A stretch of DNA of 64,000 bases from Marixanthomonas ophiurae (GTDB lineage Bacteria; Bacteroidota; Bacteroidia; Flavobacteriales; Flavobacteriaceae): NCBI RefSeq assembly GCF_003413745.1, contig NZ_QVID01000001.1:1-64000 (forward strand), written 5' to 3'. The translations under genes were made by a program, and so were the position numbers. Every line of letters starts with the position of its first letter. Position 1 is the first letter of the stretch. Of this stretch, positions 20,837 to 29,217 are shown piece after piece. Below the pieces are notes generated by a model. The model was given only the letters and a program-made list of their open reading frames with translations. It ran no database searches and was not told where the DNA came from.

Positions 20837-21139
20837 TTAAGAAAAAGCTCTTTGTTTTTGTTTTCGTTTTTTTAATTGCCGCTGTAATGCATGCACACAC
20901 TCATCTGTTCCCTCTTCAAAAGATTTGGCTTCCTTTTTGACTATCAGATCGTCACCAGGAATACTTAAGAGTATTTCTACATTTTTATTTTCTTTATCGC
21001 TGGTTTTTTGAACTTTTAAAAACACATCGGCATAAATTATACGATCATAAAATTGTTCTAGTTTAGAAAGTTTCTTTTCAATAAAATTGATAAGCTTACC
21101 ATCTGCAACAAAATTTGGAGTTTGCACATTTACTTTCAT
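20837..21139 (-). CDS. hpf: Ribosome hibernation-promoting factor, short form (HPF/RaiA family)
   Basis: 100 residues. Binds the 30S decoding region under slow growth and blocks mRNA and tRNA binding. It begins MKVNVQTPNFVADGKLINFI and has the family pattern of two strands and helix, YDRIIYADVFLKVQ, then EILLSIPGDDLIVKKEAKSF and a basic C-terminus (LKKRKQKQ). The length matches the short form; no C-terminal dimerisation domain of the long form is present. It lies 23 nt downstream of xerC and is probably in its operon. Confidence 0.9.
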   Translation of the reverse strand: MKVNVQTPNFVADGKLINFIEKKLSKLEQFYDRIIYADVFLKVQKTSDKENKNVEILLSIPGDDLIVKKEAKSFEEGTDECVHALQRQLKKRKQKQRAFS

Positions 21140-21162
21140 AAGCGAAATTTTTAAGTTAATAC

Positions 21163-22053
21163 TTATTTTGAATTGCGAGGATGTGAATTTTGGTACACTT
21201 GTTTTAGCCTTGCAATACTACTATGCGTATAAACTTGCGTAGAAGCCAAACTAGAATGCCCCAATAACTCTTTTACCGCGTTTAAATCTGCACCTTCGTT
21301 TAAAAGATGGGTAGCAAAAGAATGCCGCAGAATATGCGGACTTTTCTTTACCTTTTCAGACGCTTTACTAAAATAAGAATTTATCACCCGATAGACAAGC
21401 GTTTCATATATTTTAACGCCCTTAGTGGTCAATAATAAATAATCAGGATCTTTTATTTCTTCTAATTTTGATCGCTCAGCTTTATATTCTACAACTGTAT
21501 TGATTACCGCTGCCAGTAATGGTATAATACGTTCCTTATTACGCTTTCCTAAAACCTTAATTGTTTTTGATGTTTCAGAAATAGCGCCAATTTTTAAATT
21601 TACTAACTCAGCCCGACGCATACCCGTAGTATAAAAAAGCTCGACAATTAATTTATTGCGAACGCCTTCAAACCCTTCGGCTTCTTGGAGCAATTGCAAT
21701 ACTTCGTTTATTTCTTTTTCTGAAAAAGGTACCTGTACTTTTTTTGCAGTTTTTAAAGCTCTGTGTTTAACTAAAGGGCTTACTTCAATTTGTTTTGTTT
21801 TCAGTAAAAACTTGTAGTAGGTTTTTAGCGAGGAAATTTTACGGTTTACACTTCGGTTAGAAACTCCGTTATTTACCAATGTAATAATCCAGCTCCGGAT
21901 AATGGAATAATGTACTGTTGCAATTTCAGGATATTCAAATTCGGTAGAAGCAAATTCTAGAAAAGTTTCTAAATCTTTTTTATAGGCAGTGACGGTATGT
22001 GGAGAATACTTTTTCTCTAGAGATAAATAATCTATAAAGGCTGAAAAAGGCAT
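21163..22053 (-). CDS. xerC: Tyrosine recombinase XerC
   Basis: 296 residues. Resolves chromosome dimers at dif together with XerD. It has an N-terminal SAM-like core-binding domain (about 1-85) and a C-terminal catalytic domain. The catalytic residues are all visible: Arg146 (TTGMRRAEL), Lys170, His240 and Arg243 (HILRHSF), His266 (LLGHSS) and Tyr275 (VYTH). The surrounding housekeeping genes and normal length argue for the chromosomal Xer enzyme and against a mobile integrase. It is followed by hpf. Confidence 0.93.
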   Translation of the reverse strand: MPFSAFIDYLSLEKKYSPHTVTAYKKDLETFLEFASTEFEYPEIATVHYSIIRSWIITLVNNGVSNRSVNRKISSLKTYYKFLLKTKQIEVSPLVKHRALKTAKKVQVPFSEKEINEVLQLLQEAEGFEGVRNKLIVELFYTTGMRRAELVNLKIGAISETSKTIKVLGKRNKERIIPLLAAVINTVVEYKAERSKLEEIKDPDYLLLTTKGVKIYETLVYRVINSYFSKASEKVKKSPHILRHSFATHLLNEGADLNAVKELLGHSSLASTQVYTHSSIARLKQVYQNSHPRNSK

Positions 22054-22130
22054 GTTCGAGATACAAATTATAGGTTGTGTGAAGATACTGAAATTGCCTT
22101 TAACGAACTGAAATGAAATGCTATTTCATA

Positions 22131-22162
22131 AAAAAATCCGTTGGAAAATGCTTCCAACGGAT
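22131..22162 (-). terminator. rpsU terminator
   Basis: The perfect 11-bp stem atccgttggaa/ttccaacggat (22136-22146 and 22152-22162) has a 5-nt loop. It is followed on the minus strand by a run of T. Confidence 0.85.
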
Positions 22163-22206
22163 GTATAGTTTAGAGTCGGCAGGAAATTCCTACCTCGCAA
22201 GAAAAT

Positions 22207-22401
22207 TTAAATTTCTTCCTGATCTCTTAAGTTCTGAATATATTCGGCTTTCTGGATTTGCGCTCTGCGCTTAACAGATGGCTTCGTAAATTGTTGTCTT
22301 TTACGTAGCTGACGCATCGTTCCCGTACGGTCAAACTTACGCTTGAAACGCTTTAACGCTCTATCTATATTTTCGCCGTCTTTTACTGGTATTATTAACA
22401 T
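22207..22401 (-). CDS. rpsU: 30S ribosomal protein S21 (bS21)
   Basis: 64 residues, basic, with MLIIPVKDGENIDRALKRFK at the start and RQQFTKPSVKRRAQIQKA in the middle. It sits on the 30S platform near the 3' end of 16S rRNA. In flavobacterial ribosomes bS21, with bS6 and bS18, is known to hide the anti-Shine-Dalgarno sequence. The gene has its own promoter box, a perfect Shine-Dalgarno and its own terminator, so it is a single-gene unit that could sense its own level. Confidence 0.97.
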   Translation of the reverse strand: MLIIPVKDGENIDRALKRFKRKFDRTGTMRQLRKRQQFTKPSVKRRAQIQKAEYIQNLRDQEEI

Positions 22402-22407
22402 AGTGTC

Positions 22408-22417
22408 ATCACCTCCT
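22408..22417 (-). promoter_or_regulatory. Perfect extended Shine-Dalgarno before rpsU
   Basis: AGGAGGTGAT on the minus strand is fully complementary to the 3' end of 16S rRNA. AGGAGGT ends 9 nt before the ATG at 22401. None of the other gene starts I inspected here has such a site. It fits autoregulation: ribosomes lacking bS21 expose the anti-SD and translate rpsU preferentially. Confidence 0.85.
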
Positions 22418-22430
22418 CTCTTTAGATCGG

Positions 22431-22438
22431 CAAAGATA
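22431..22438 (-). promoter_or_regulatory. rpsU promoter -7 box
   Basis: TATCTTTG matches TAnnTTTG, about 30 nt before the start codon, which leaves a short leader containing the Shine-Dalgarno. No TTG at the standard spacing. Confidence 0.55.
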
Positions 22439-22481
22439 CTATTTAATTTTAGATTGATGTATTACCAATTACGATTTTTTT

Positions 22482-23906
22482 TTACTCTTTAAATAACGAA
22501 GCTCTTTTACTTAAATCTTGAATAAGCTGTTCTTCTTCATTACTCTCTAACAACACATTGTAGTTTTTCCAGAATGTTGCGTTGTAAGGTCTGGTTACAA
22601 AAATATCGGAAGACCATTCGTTTTTCAACGCTTGCTCAACTTGTAATGGATCTTCAATTATTTCAGTAAAGAGGATTTCTTGTACAGTGTAATAAAATTG
22701 TTCTTCTTTATCAGCTTGGGCTTTTTCTTCATCTATTTTATCGGAAGATCGATTTCCTACCTGTACTAATTTTGGAGTTTCATAATACATATAACTAGGA
22801 TACATTTTATCGTTATACTCTTTATAAGTAAGTTCTAGCTTATGGTTTACAAGCGTATCGAAAAGACTTTTACTCCTTCTTCTTTGTGCTGTAGAAGCTG
22901 CTATTAACTCATATTCTACCTTTTTAAAGGCGTAATTATCCCAATATATATATAACCATCCTTTTGGCTCGAATCCTTCGTTATAGATGTTTTTTGTGTT
23001 TAAGCCTACGTATTCTTCCCCTTTTAAAATTTTGATTTTATAGAGTTTTCTGTCATTATCTACCAAAACCGTATCAAGCTTAAATTGATGTGTTTTTAGC
23101 ACATCTTTTCCAAAAAGCGCTCCAGTGACATTGGCATTCCTTACTAGGTTAAGCTTTCCTTTAAATAAGTTATCCATACCATTTACTCGCTCGTCATTCC
23201 ATTTTATAGCTTTGACTAAAGAGGCTGTTTCAATCGTGTCGCGTCGTAACGTTTTTGAGCGTACTTTTACTTTGTGTTCATGGTATTTAAGATAGGACGT
23301 ATACGCAAAGAGACTATCTACAGCCCTTAAATCATAACTCTTTCTAATTTCGTCTATGTTTACTTTTAGGTTGTTTTTAGCACCAGAAGCATAACTAGAG
23401 TCGTATAGAGTTAATGCTGCCTCAATAAGCCACTTAAACTCCTTTTTATTTCGCTCTTTATGTCTTAAAAAGCCTTTCTGTAAATAAGGCTGTTCTGGCA
23501 GATTATCAGGCAATTCCTCAATGGCACGTAGCACAATATCATTCCCTGTTTTAGGTCTTGTTTCAGCGATAATCATTACTTCGTCTAACGAGGCAATATC
23601 TTCTTCTAAAAAAACATCGACAGAACCATCAAACTCCTTTACTGAAATTTTATAGCTTTTAAACCCTATGGAAGAAATAACGAGCGTATCATTCACAAAC
23701 TTTTGTGGCACGGTCAACGAGAACTTACCATCAGTATTTGTTATGGTTCCAATGGTTGAATTTTGAACATATACACTGGCACTCTCAATGGGCAACAATT
23801 GTGTGAAATCAACAACTTTCCCTTTAATTTCAGTTTGAGAAAATAGCTGCAAGCTTATAAAACAAATAGTGATACTAAAAAAGTATTTTAGAAATGATAA
23901 ACGCAT
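22482..23906 (-). CDS. Secreted protein with carboxypeptidase-regulatory-like domain
   Basis: 474 residues. Signal peptide at 1-23 (FISLQLFSQ). It is followed by a CarboxypepD_reg-like beta-sandwich at about 26-105 (IKGKVVDFTQLLPIESASVY, then GTITNTDGKFSL, then LVISSIGFKSYKI). The remaining 370 residues are a periplasmic or outer-membrane-associated region of unknown function, found with this domain in many flavobacteria. No barrel-type C-terminal aromatic end and no type IX sorting domain are seen. It lies 20 nt after the acyl-CoA dehydrogenase gene and may share its transcript. The role is unknown. Confidence 0.75.
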   Translation of the reverse strand: MRLSFLKYFFSITICFISLQLFSQTEIKGKVVDFTQLLPIESASVYVQNSTIGTITNTDGKFSLTVPQKFVNDTLVISSIGFKSYKISVKEFDGSVDVFLEEDIASLDEVMIIAETRPKTGNDIVLRAIEELPDNLPEQPYLQKGFLRHKERNKKEFKWLIEAALTLYDSSYASGAKNNLKVNIDEIRKSYDLRAVDSLFAYTSYLKYHEHKVKVRSKTLRRDTIETASLVKAIKWNDERVNGMDNLFKGKLNLVRNANVTGALFGKDVLKTHQFKLDTVLVDNDRKLYKIKILKGEEYVGLNTKNIYNEGFEPKGWLYIYWDNYAFKKVEYELIAASTAQRRRSKSLFDTLVNHKLELTYKEYNDKMYPSYMYYETPKLVQVGNRSSDKIDEEKAQADKEEQFYYTVQEILFTEIIEDPLQVEQALKNEWSSDIFVTRPYNATFWKNYNVLLESNEEEQLIQDLSKRASLFKE

Positions 23907-23926
23907 GATTGATGTTTCAATAAAGG

Positions 23927-25093
23927 TTAAGTCGCCGGTTTGTATTCTACTCCGTCCATCACCATTTTGGCAATAATTTCACGAAGTATCTCCGACGTAC
24001 CTCCGCCGATTGGCCCCAATCTACTGTCACGTGCTAAACGGGCTAATGGATAGTCTTCCATATACCCATAACCTCCTAGAAACTGAAGGCAGTCGTACAT
24101 CACCTCATCTGATACTTTAGTGGAAATCAACTTAGACATCGTGGCTTCTTTCACCACATATTCACCATCGTTAAGCCGTTTGGTGGTTACATAGTTAAAC
24201 GTTTTACAAACTTCAACTTCGCTTGTTAATTGAGCTACTCTATGACGGAGTGCTTGAAACTTTGAAATAGATTTACCAAAAGCAACACGATCTTTCATAT
24301 ATTGAATAGTATACTCCAAAGCAAATTCGCTACGGGCGTGAGCGTTTACACCCATTATCAAGCGTTCTAATGCAAAATGCTGCATAATGTAAGGAAAGCC
24401 TTTATTTTCTTCGCCCATTAGGTTTTCGACAGGAATTTCTACATTATCAAAGGCAATTTCGCCCGTATCACTAGCTCTCCAACCTAGTTTATCTAATTTT
24501 GTGGATGATATGCCTTTAGTGTCGCGATCCATCACAAAAATACTGATACCTTTATTACCAAGCTCAGGAGACGTCTTTGCAGCCACTACTAGATAATCGC
24601 TATACACGCCATTAGTTATAAAAGTTTTGGAACCGTTGATAACATATTTATCTCCTTTTTTAACTGCTGTGGTTCGCATGCCTCCTACATCGCTACCCCC
24701 AAAAGGTTCAGTTATACAGAGACAGCCTATTTTTTCACCAGCAATACTAGGGGCTAAATACTTTTCTTTCTGCTCGTGGTTACCTTCTTTGTTTAAGTGC
24801 GTCTGTGCTAAATAAGCATGTGCCCACATAGCGGCTGCAAAACCACCAGAATTAACCTTCTGAAGTTCTTCTAGAAAAATCACTGTGTAAAATAGATCTA
24901 AATCTAAACCGCCATATTTTTCAGGATAGTTGATTCCGAAATAACCCATTTCACCAAATTTTTTCCAGATAAAACGCTCTATATCTCCTGTTTTTTCCCA
25001 CTTTTCAATATGTGGTACTACTTCTTTCTGCAAAAAGTCTTGAAAGCTTTTTCTGAAAAAATCGTGTTCTTCTGTAAAGTACATGCTACTCAT
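23927..25093 (-). CDS. Acyl-CoA dehydrogenase family protein
   Basis: 388 residues, FAD enzyme that oxidises acyl-CoA to 2-enoyl-CoA and passes electrons to ETF. The FAD/substrate segment CLCITEPFGGSDVGGMRTTA and the C-terminal signature QFLGGYGYMEDYPLARLARDSR are present. Near the end the sequence is GPIGGGTSEI. A Gly stands where medium-chain enzymes have the catalytic Glu (YEGT), as in long-chain and isovaleryl-type members whose base lies on another helix. The substrate cannot be fixed. Probably catabolic, beta-oxidation or branched-chain. A small hairpin without T run lies at 25150-25169, upstream of the gene. Confidence 0.88.
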   Translation of the reverse strand: MSSMYFTEEHDFFRKSFQDFLQKEVVPHIEKWEKTGDIERFIWKKFGEMGYFGINYPEKYGGLDLDLFYTVIFLEELQKVNSGGFAAAMWAHAYLAQTHLNKEGNHEQKEKYLAPSIAGEKIGCLCITEPFGGSDVGGMRTTAVKKGDKYVINGSKTFITNGVYSDYLVVAAKTSPELGNKGISIFVMDRDTKGISSTKLDKLGWRASDTGEIAFDNVEIPVENLMGEENKGFPYIMQHFALERLIMGVNAHARSEFALEYTIQYMKDRVAFGKSISKFQALRHRVAQLTSEVEVCKTFNYVTTKRLNDGEYVVKEATMSKLISTKVSDEVMYDCLQFLGGYGYMEDYPLARLARDSRLGPIGGGTSEILREIIAKMVMDGVEYKPAT

Positions 25094-25169
25094 ATATAAT
25101 TGTTTCGTTTTTTATTGTTTTTCTTTGAAATGTATCTTATTTCTGCACTTCAAGGTATAGAATCCTTGA

Positions 25170-26042
25170 TTACTCTGCATACAAATATAACTGAATTAGC
25201 TGTAACTTACTTTTTGAGAGCGCTTCAATTTTCTGTAATTCTGAAATGTCTGCTATAGTTTCTCTAAGTTTTCTATACTCCCAAATCTTTTTTGCCAATT
25301 CAAAAGAAACATTAGGTATGGTTGCAATATCAGATGCCGAAGCAGTATTAATGTTCATTTTTTTAATCTGCTTTGGTGTTTTTACGGTAAACTGAAGCAA
25401 AGCTCGTTTTACTACTGTTGCATCAAGTCCATACACATTATATAACTGTATATCGTCTGTAAACCCTCCTAACTTCTCCCTGTAGTTTACAATTCTGTCG
25501 CTGTATGCCTCCCCAATTCCGCTTACTTGCTGTAATTCTTTTTTGGTTGCTCTATTAAGGTCTATTTTTTGAGCGTAAGGTTTTTCGGCATTGTAATTAG
25601 TATAGTTTTCCTTTTTTGGTTTAGGGTTGGTAACCCACTCTGGAAATTTAAAGTAGGGGCTTATTTCAGCTAACAGCGAATCAGGAACTTGTGTTACTTT
25701 CTTAAAATCTGCTACAGAATTAATCCACTGATCCTTGCTTCGAAATTCTTTTAAACGATCATATTCTTCAGTAGAAAGACCAAGTGTATAGGCTTTATAA
25801 TCGGTTATAAAATTGGGGTTAAACGGATAGATTTTTGGTTTTTTAGCTTCTGCTTCAGCAGCACGTAGCGAATCTAACTCTTCTTGTAATATTGCTATTT
25901 CTTCCGAAGCCGTATCAAATGTAGACTTCTCGGAAAAATCCATAAAATAATATACACTTAGCAAACCAAGTATTAGCAATACTAAAAGCAAAACCCCACT
26001 CCGTTGAGTTCTATTGAACGTGAAGTGGGGTTTTAGTTTCAT
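25170..26042 (-). CDS. ComEA-like helix-hairpin-helix membrane protein
   Basis: 290 residues. One membrane anchor at about 17-33 (GVLLLVLLILGLLSVYYFM), then a short coiled-coil-like stretch (EEIAILQEELDSLRAAEAEA), then at least two clear HhH modules. The clearest is KIDLNRATKKELQQVSGIGEAYSDRI; another begins MNINTASASDIATIPNVSF. This matches the ComEA/HhH family, whose members bind DNA, for example during uptake. In Bacteroidota such proteins are widespread and a role in competence is not established. It lies 12 nt downstream of the alanine symporter gene. Confidence 0.8.
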   Translation of the reverse strand: MKLKPHFTFNRTQRSGVLLLVLLILGLLSVYYFMDFSEKSTFDTASEEIAILQEELDSLRAAEAEAKKPKIYPFNPNFITDYKAYTLGLSTEEYDRLKEFRSKDQWINSVADFKKVTQVPDSLLAEISPYFKFPEWVTNPKPKKENYTNYNAEKPYAQKIDLNRATKKELQQVSGIGEAYSDRIVNYREKLGGFTDDIQLYNVYGLDATVVKRALLQFTVKTPKQIKKMNINTASASDIATIPNVSFELAKKIWEYRKLRETIADISELQKIEALSKSKLQLIQLYLYAE

Positions 26043-26054
26043 ATTAAATATAGT

Positions 26055-27728
26055 TTATTCAGTCTTTCTCACATCTTTACTGTCGTGATCAATATCGGCA
26101 TTCATTTTACCAATTTTAATGGCGTTAAAATATTTTTTAAGTTCATCTCTAACTTTAGGCGAAAGCAGCACCAAACCAATAATATTGGGGAATGCCATTG
26201 CAAAGATCATCGCATCAGAGAAATCGATTACTGCTCCTAAACTAGAAGCTGAACCTATTACTAAAAATACTAAAAATAATATTTTATAGGTAGTATCAGA
26301 AGCTTTTCCTTTTCCGAAAAGATATTTCCAAGACTGTAAACCATAGTACGACCAAGAAATCATGGTGGAAATAGCAAATAATACAACAGCTATTGTCAAT
26401 ACTATTGAGAAGTATGGAATAGCAGAGTCAAACGCTACCGATGTTAAATCAACACCATTAATAGGTGTATTGGTTGCGTTTAACATTACGTTACTGTCCG
26501 CATCTAAATTTCCGTAGGTAAATAAATTATGTTTTGCATTAGTGATGATGATTACTACCGCTGTCATAGTACAGATAATAACCGTATCAACAAATGGCCC
26601 AAGTAAAGCTGTTAGTCCTTCACTAGCAGGATACCTTGTTTTCACAGCAGAGTGTGCAATCGCAGCCGAACCTACACCAGCTTCATTAGAGAATGCTGCT
26701 CGTTGAAAACCAACAATTATTACCCCAACAACACCTCCAAAAGCGGCATTTGGGTTAACTGCACCATCCCATATTTGATTAGCTGCAAATGGAATCATAT
26801 CATAGTTTATACCAATAATAATAGCTCCGGCCAATACATAAACAATAGCCATAAATGGCACTACTTTTTCGGTAACCGAACCAATACGCTTAATTCCTCC
26901 TATAATTACAAGCCCTACAATAACTGCCATTACTAAACCGCAATATAAACCTGCGTTTCCGTAACCTTCGCCTGTCCAACCCATCATTTGTGTAAACTGA
27001 GATGCCGCTTGGTTAGATTGGAACATATTTCCACCACCAAACGATCCTCCAATACACATAATGGCAAAGAATACCGCCAATACTTTACCAAATCCAGACA
27101 TTTTAAGTTCTTTCAGTCCTTTTGAAAGGTAATACATAGGACCACCATAGGTTTTTCCATCTTCATCTACTTCACGGTATTTTACACCTAAGGTACATTC
27201 AACAAATTTTGAAGCCATACCAAATAGACCCGCTACAATCATCCAAACGGTAGCACCAGGACCACCAATTGCAATTGCAACGGCCACACCGGCTATGTTA
27301 CCAAGCCCAAAAGTTGCAGACAATGAAGCCGTTAACGCCTGAAAGTGTGTTACTTCTCCTGGAACTTCCCCTTTAAGGTGTACCGTGTCTTTAATTTGAC
27401 CATCTTCTACTGTTATATCATCTCCAGCAGGTACGTGATGGTCTAAATCGTCATACTTACCCCAAGCTGTTTTTATCGCTGTTTTAACATACCGTAAGTT
27501 AACTCCTTTAAAATACAGGGTAAAAAAGATAGCACCTAATAGTAAAAGTATGATCACTATTGGCAACTCTTTTCCTGCGATTACAACAGGGTAAAAGATG
27601 ACCTTTACAATAGGTTCTGTGTGTTCTCCAAAAGCTTCGTTTATAGATTCTCCAATGCTTTTTTCTATCTGAGCGTATGTTAATAATGGGGTTAAAATTG
27701 TAAATAGGGAAAGAAGTATCTTCTTCAT
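26055..27728 (-). CDS. Sodium:alanine symporter family (AGCS) transporter
   Basis: 557 residues with about ten membrane segments. It imports alanine or glycine with Na+ (or H+). The family pattern FSNEAGVGSAAIAHSAVKT is present near the middle, as are GPGATVWM and VVGFQRAAFSNE-type residues around the substrate site. The N-terminus has a hydrophobic leader (MKKILLSLFTILTPLLTYA) that may be a cleaved signal or an extra helix. The C-terminal 45 residues are cytoplasmic and charged. It probably forms an operon with the downstream ComEA-like gene. Confidence 0.9.
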   Translation of the reverse strand: MKKILLSLFTILTPLLTYAQIEKSIGESINEAFGEHTEPIVKVIFYPVVIAGKELPIVIILLLLGAIFFTLYFKGVNLRYVKTAIKTAWGKYDDLDHHVPAGDDITVEDGQIKDTVHLKGEVPGEVTHFQALTASLSATFGLGNIAGVAVAIAIGGPGATVWMIVAGLFGMASKFVECTLGVKYREVDEDGKTYGGPMYYLSKGLKELKMSGFGKVLAVFFAIMCIGGSFGGGNMFQSNQAASQFTQMMGWTGEGYGNAGLYCGLVMAVIVGLVIIGGIKRIGSVTEKVVPFMAIVYVLAGAIIIGINYDMIPFAANQIWDGAVNPNAAFGGVVGVIIVGFQRAAFSNEAGVGSAAIAHSAVKTRYPASEGLTALLGPFVDTVIICTMTAVVIIITNAKHNLFTYGNLDADSNVMLNATNTPINGVDLTSVAFDSAIPYFSIVLTIAVVLFAISTMISWSYYGLQSWKYLFGKGKASDTTYKILFLVFLVIGSASSLGAVIDFSDAMIFAMAFPNIIGLVLLSPKVRDELKKYFNAIKIGKMNADIDHDSKDVRKTE

Positions 27729-27834
27729 TTTCGTTTTTAGTTAATTACTATTCGCTTGAAAAAATTTGTTTTGGCAATATGCTAAAAAAAATGGCGTATT
27801 TCAAACATTTACACGTTAAAAAATTAACAGTTCC

Positions 27835-28845
27835 TTAAACATTGTATAACTTTTTTAGGTTTTTAATTTGATCAGGTCTTCCAATTAATATTAAACTAGA
27901 ACCTTTTTCAAGTTTCATAGATGGCTCAGGATTAACAATATATTCTCCTCCTGAAGCTTTATACCCTATTACTGAACAGCCTGTTTTATTACGTATATCC
28001 AGTTCTAATATTGCTTTTTGATTACCATCTGGGCACACGTTTTCAAAAGGTATTTGCTCTACATTAATACTATCTTTCTCCCCTGAAACCGAAAGGTTAT
28101 CCAGAAACTCAACCAAATCTGGGGTCACCACCAAATTTGCCATGTGGTCACCACCTATTTTGTCGGGCATGATTACGTTATCTGCTCCTGCTAGTTTTAG
28201 TTTTTGGTAGCTAGTTTCTTCACTAGCCCGACTTATTATTTTTAATTCTGGATTCATCTGCCTTGCAGAAAGCACAATAAAAAGGTTATCAGCATCACTA
28301 GGTAATGCACAAATTATAGTAGACGCCTTTTCAATTCCAGCTTGTAGTAATACTTCATCTTCATTAGCGTTTCCGGTTATAAATAACATTTCGGTTTCAA
28401 AAAAACGCTCTACTATTTGTTCGTCAATTTCAACAACTACAAATTCTTTTTTATAATCATCTAATTTTTCTATAGCTTGCTTTCCGTTACGTCCATAGCC
28501 ACAAACTATCACATGATTTCGCAATAAATCTATTTTTTTTTGCACTCTCTTTTGTTTTAAATTCCCGATGTTATTTTTACTTAAAATATATTCTGTTATT
28601 ACTGAAATGGCATAACCCACTATAAATATACTCGAAAGTATGAGAAGAGAAGTGAACATTTTTTCAAAAGGCCCTAACGGGCGTACTTCTTGAAACCCCA
28701 CCGTAGTGATGCTTATCACGGTCATATAAATGGCATCAATCCATGTATAACCAGAAAAAAATCTAAAAACCAATATTCCTATTGAAAAAACAAAAATTAA
28801 AAGAAAGACCGCTCCGTATATTTTTGAATTGACTAATCTTTTCAT
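27835..28845 (-). CDS. Two-transmembrane potassium channel with RCK (TrkA-N) domain
   Basis: 336 residues. TM1 at about 10-30, pore helix and filter at 40-53, TM2 at about 65-86, then an RCK domain with Rossmann motif GYGRNG (116-121) and a TrkA-C-like part from about 250. The layout is that of MthK-type ligand-gated K+ channels. The selectivity filter reads TVGFQ (48-52) instead of the usual TVGYG, so K+ selectivity is inferred from the fold. It may have its own promoter, but no TAnnTTTG box was found in the 83-nt gap upstream. Confidence 0.85.
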   Translation of the reverse strand: MKRLVNSKIYGAVFLLIFVFSIGILVFRFFSGYTWIDAIYMTVISITTVGFQEVRPLGPFEKMFTSLLILSSIFIVGYAISVITEYILSKNNIGNLKQKRVQKKIDLLRNHVIVCGYGRNGKQAIEKLDDYKKEFVVVEIDEQIVERFFETEMLFITGNANEDEVLLQAGIEKASTIICALPSDADNLFIVLSARQMNPELKIISRASEETSYQKLKLAGADNVIMPDKIGGDHMANLVVTPDLVEFLDNLSVSGEKDSINVEQIPFENVCPDGNQKAILELDIRNKTGCSVIGYKASGGEYIVNPEPSMKLEKGSSLILIGRPDQIKNLKKLYNV

Positions 28846-28928
28846 CCCTATAAATTATATAATAAAGCGGAAGATAAAATACCTAAATTATTGATTATCA
28901 TCTGATTTTCACTTTTTTTAAAGACATC

Positions 28929-29159
28929 TTATAAATCGAAAACCGAGGTTCGTTTAGCGTACACCAAATCTTTTAAACGTAACCAAAAAGCAAATGTTAC
29001 ATAAATTGCAAACCCTACGCCTAATGTTGCAAAGGAAAGGTAGATAAAAAAAAGTCGTACATTTTTCACCCGCATTCCTAGGCGATCGGCCAAGCGTGAA
29101 CTTACGTAAAAGCCACGTTTTTCAAAAAAATACCGTATGCGGTATACTGATTTTAACAT
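28929..29159 (-). CDS. PspC-like small membrane protein
   Basis: 76 residues. The N-terminal part YVSSRLADRLGMRVKNVRLFFI has the PspC pattern (a helix-turn-helix-like region before the membrane span), followed by one hydrophobic segment at about 38-60 and a basic tail. PspC proteins take part in envelope stress responses in other bacteria. In flavobacteria such short versions stand alone without pspA. Function here unknown. Confidence 0.7.
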   Translation of the reverse strand: MLKSVYRIRYFFEKRGFYVSSRLADRLGMRVKNVRLFFIYLSFATLGVGFAIYVTFAFWLRLKDLVYAKRTSVFDL

Positions 29160-29217
29160 ACTTGCAAAATACTATTTTTTCGCTACATTCTTAAAGCTAG
29201 AATGTAATCATGCCAAA

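Noticed and set aside
21163-22053. Tyrosine recombinase considered as a phage or island integrase
   Set aside because: Length, residues and housekeeping neighbours fit chromosomal XerC, and no att repeats were found at the nearby tRNAs.
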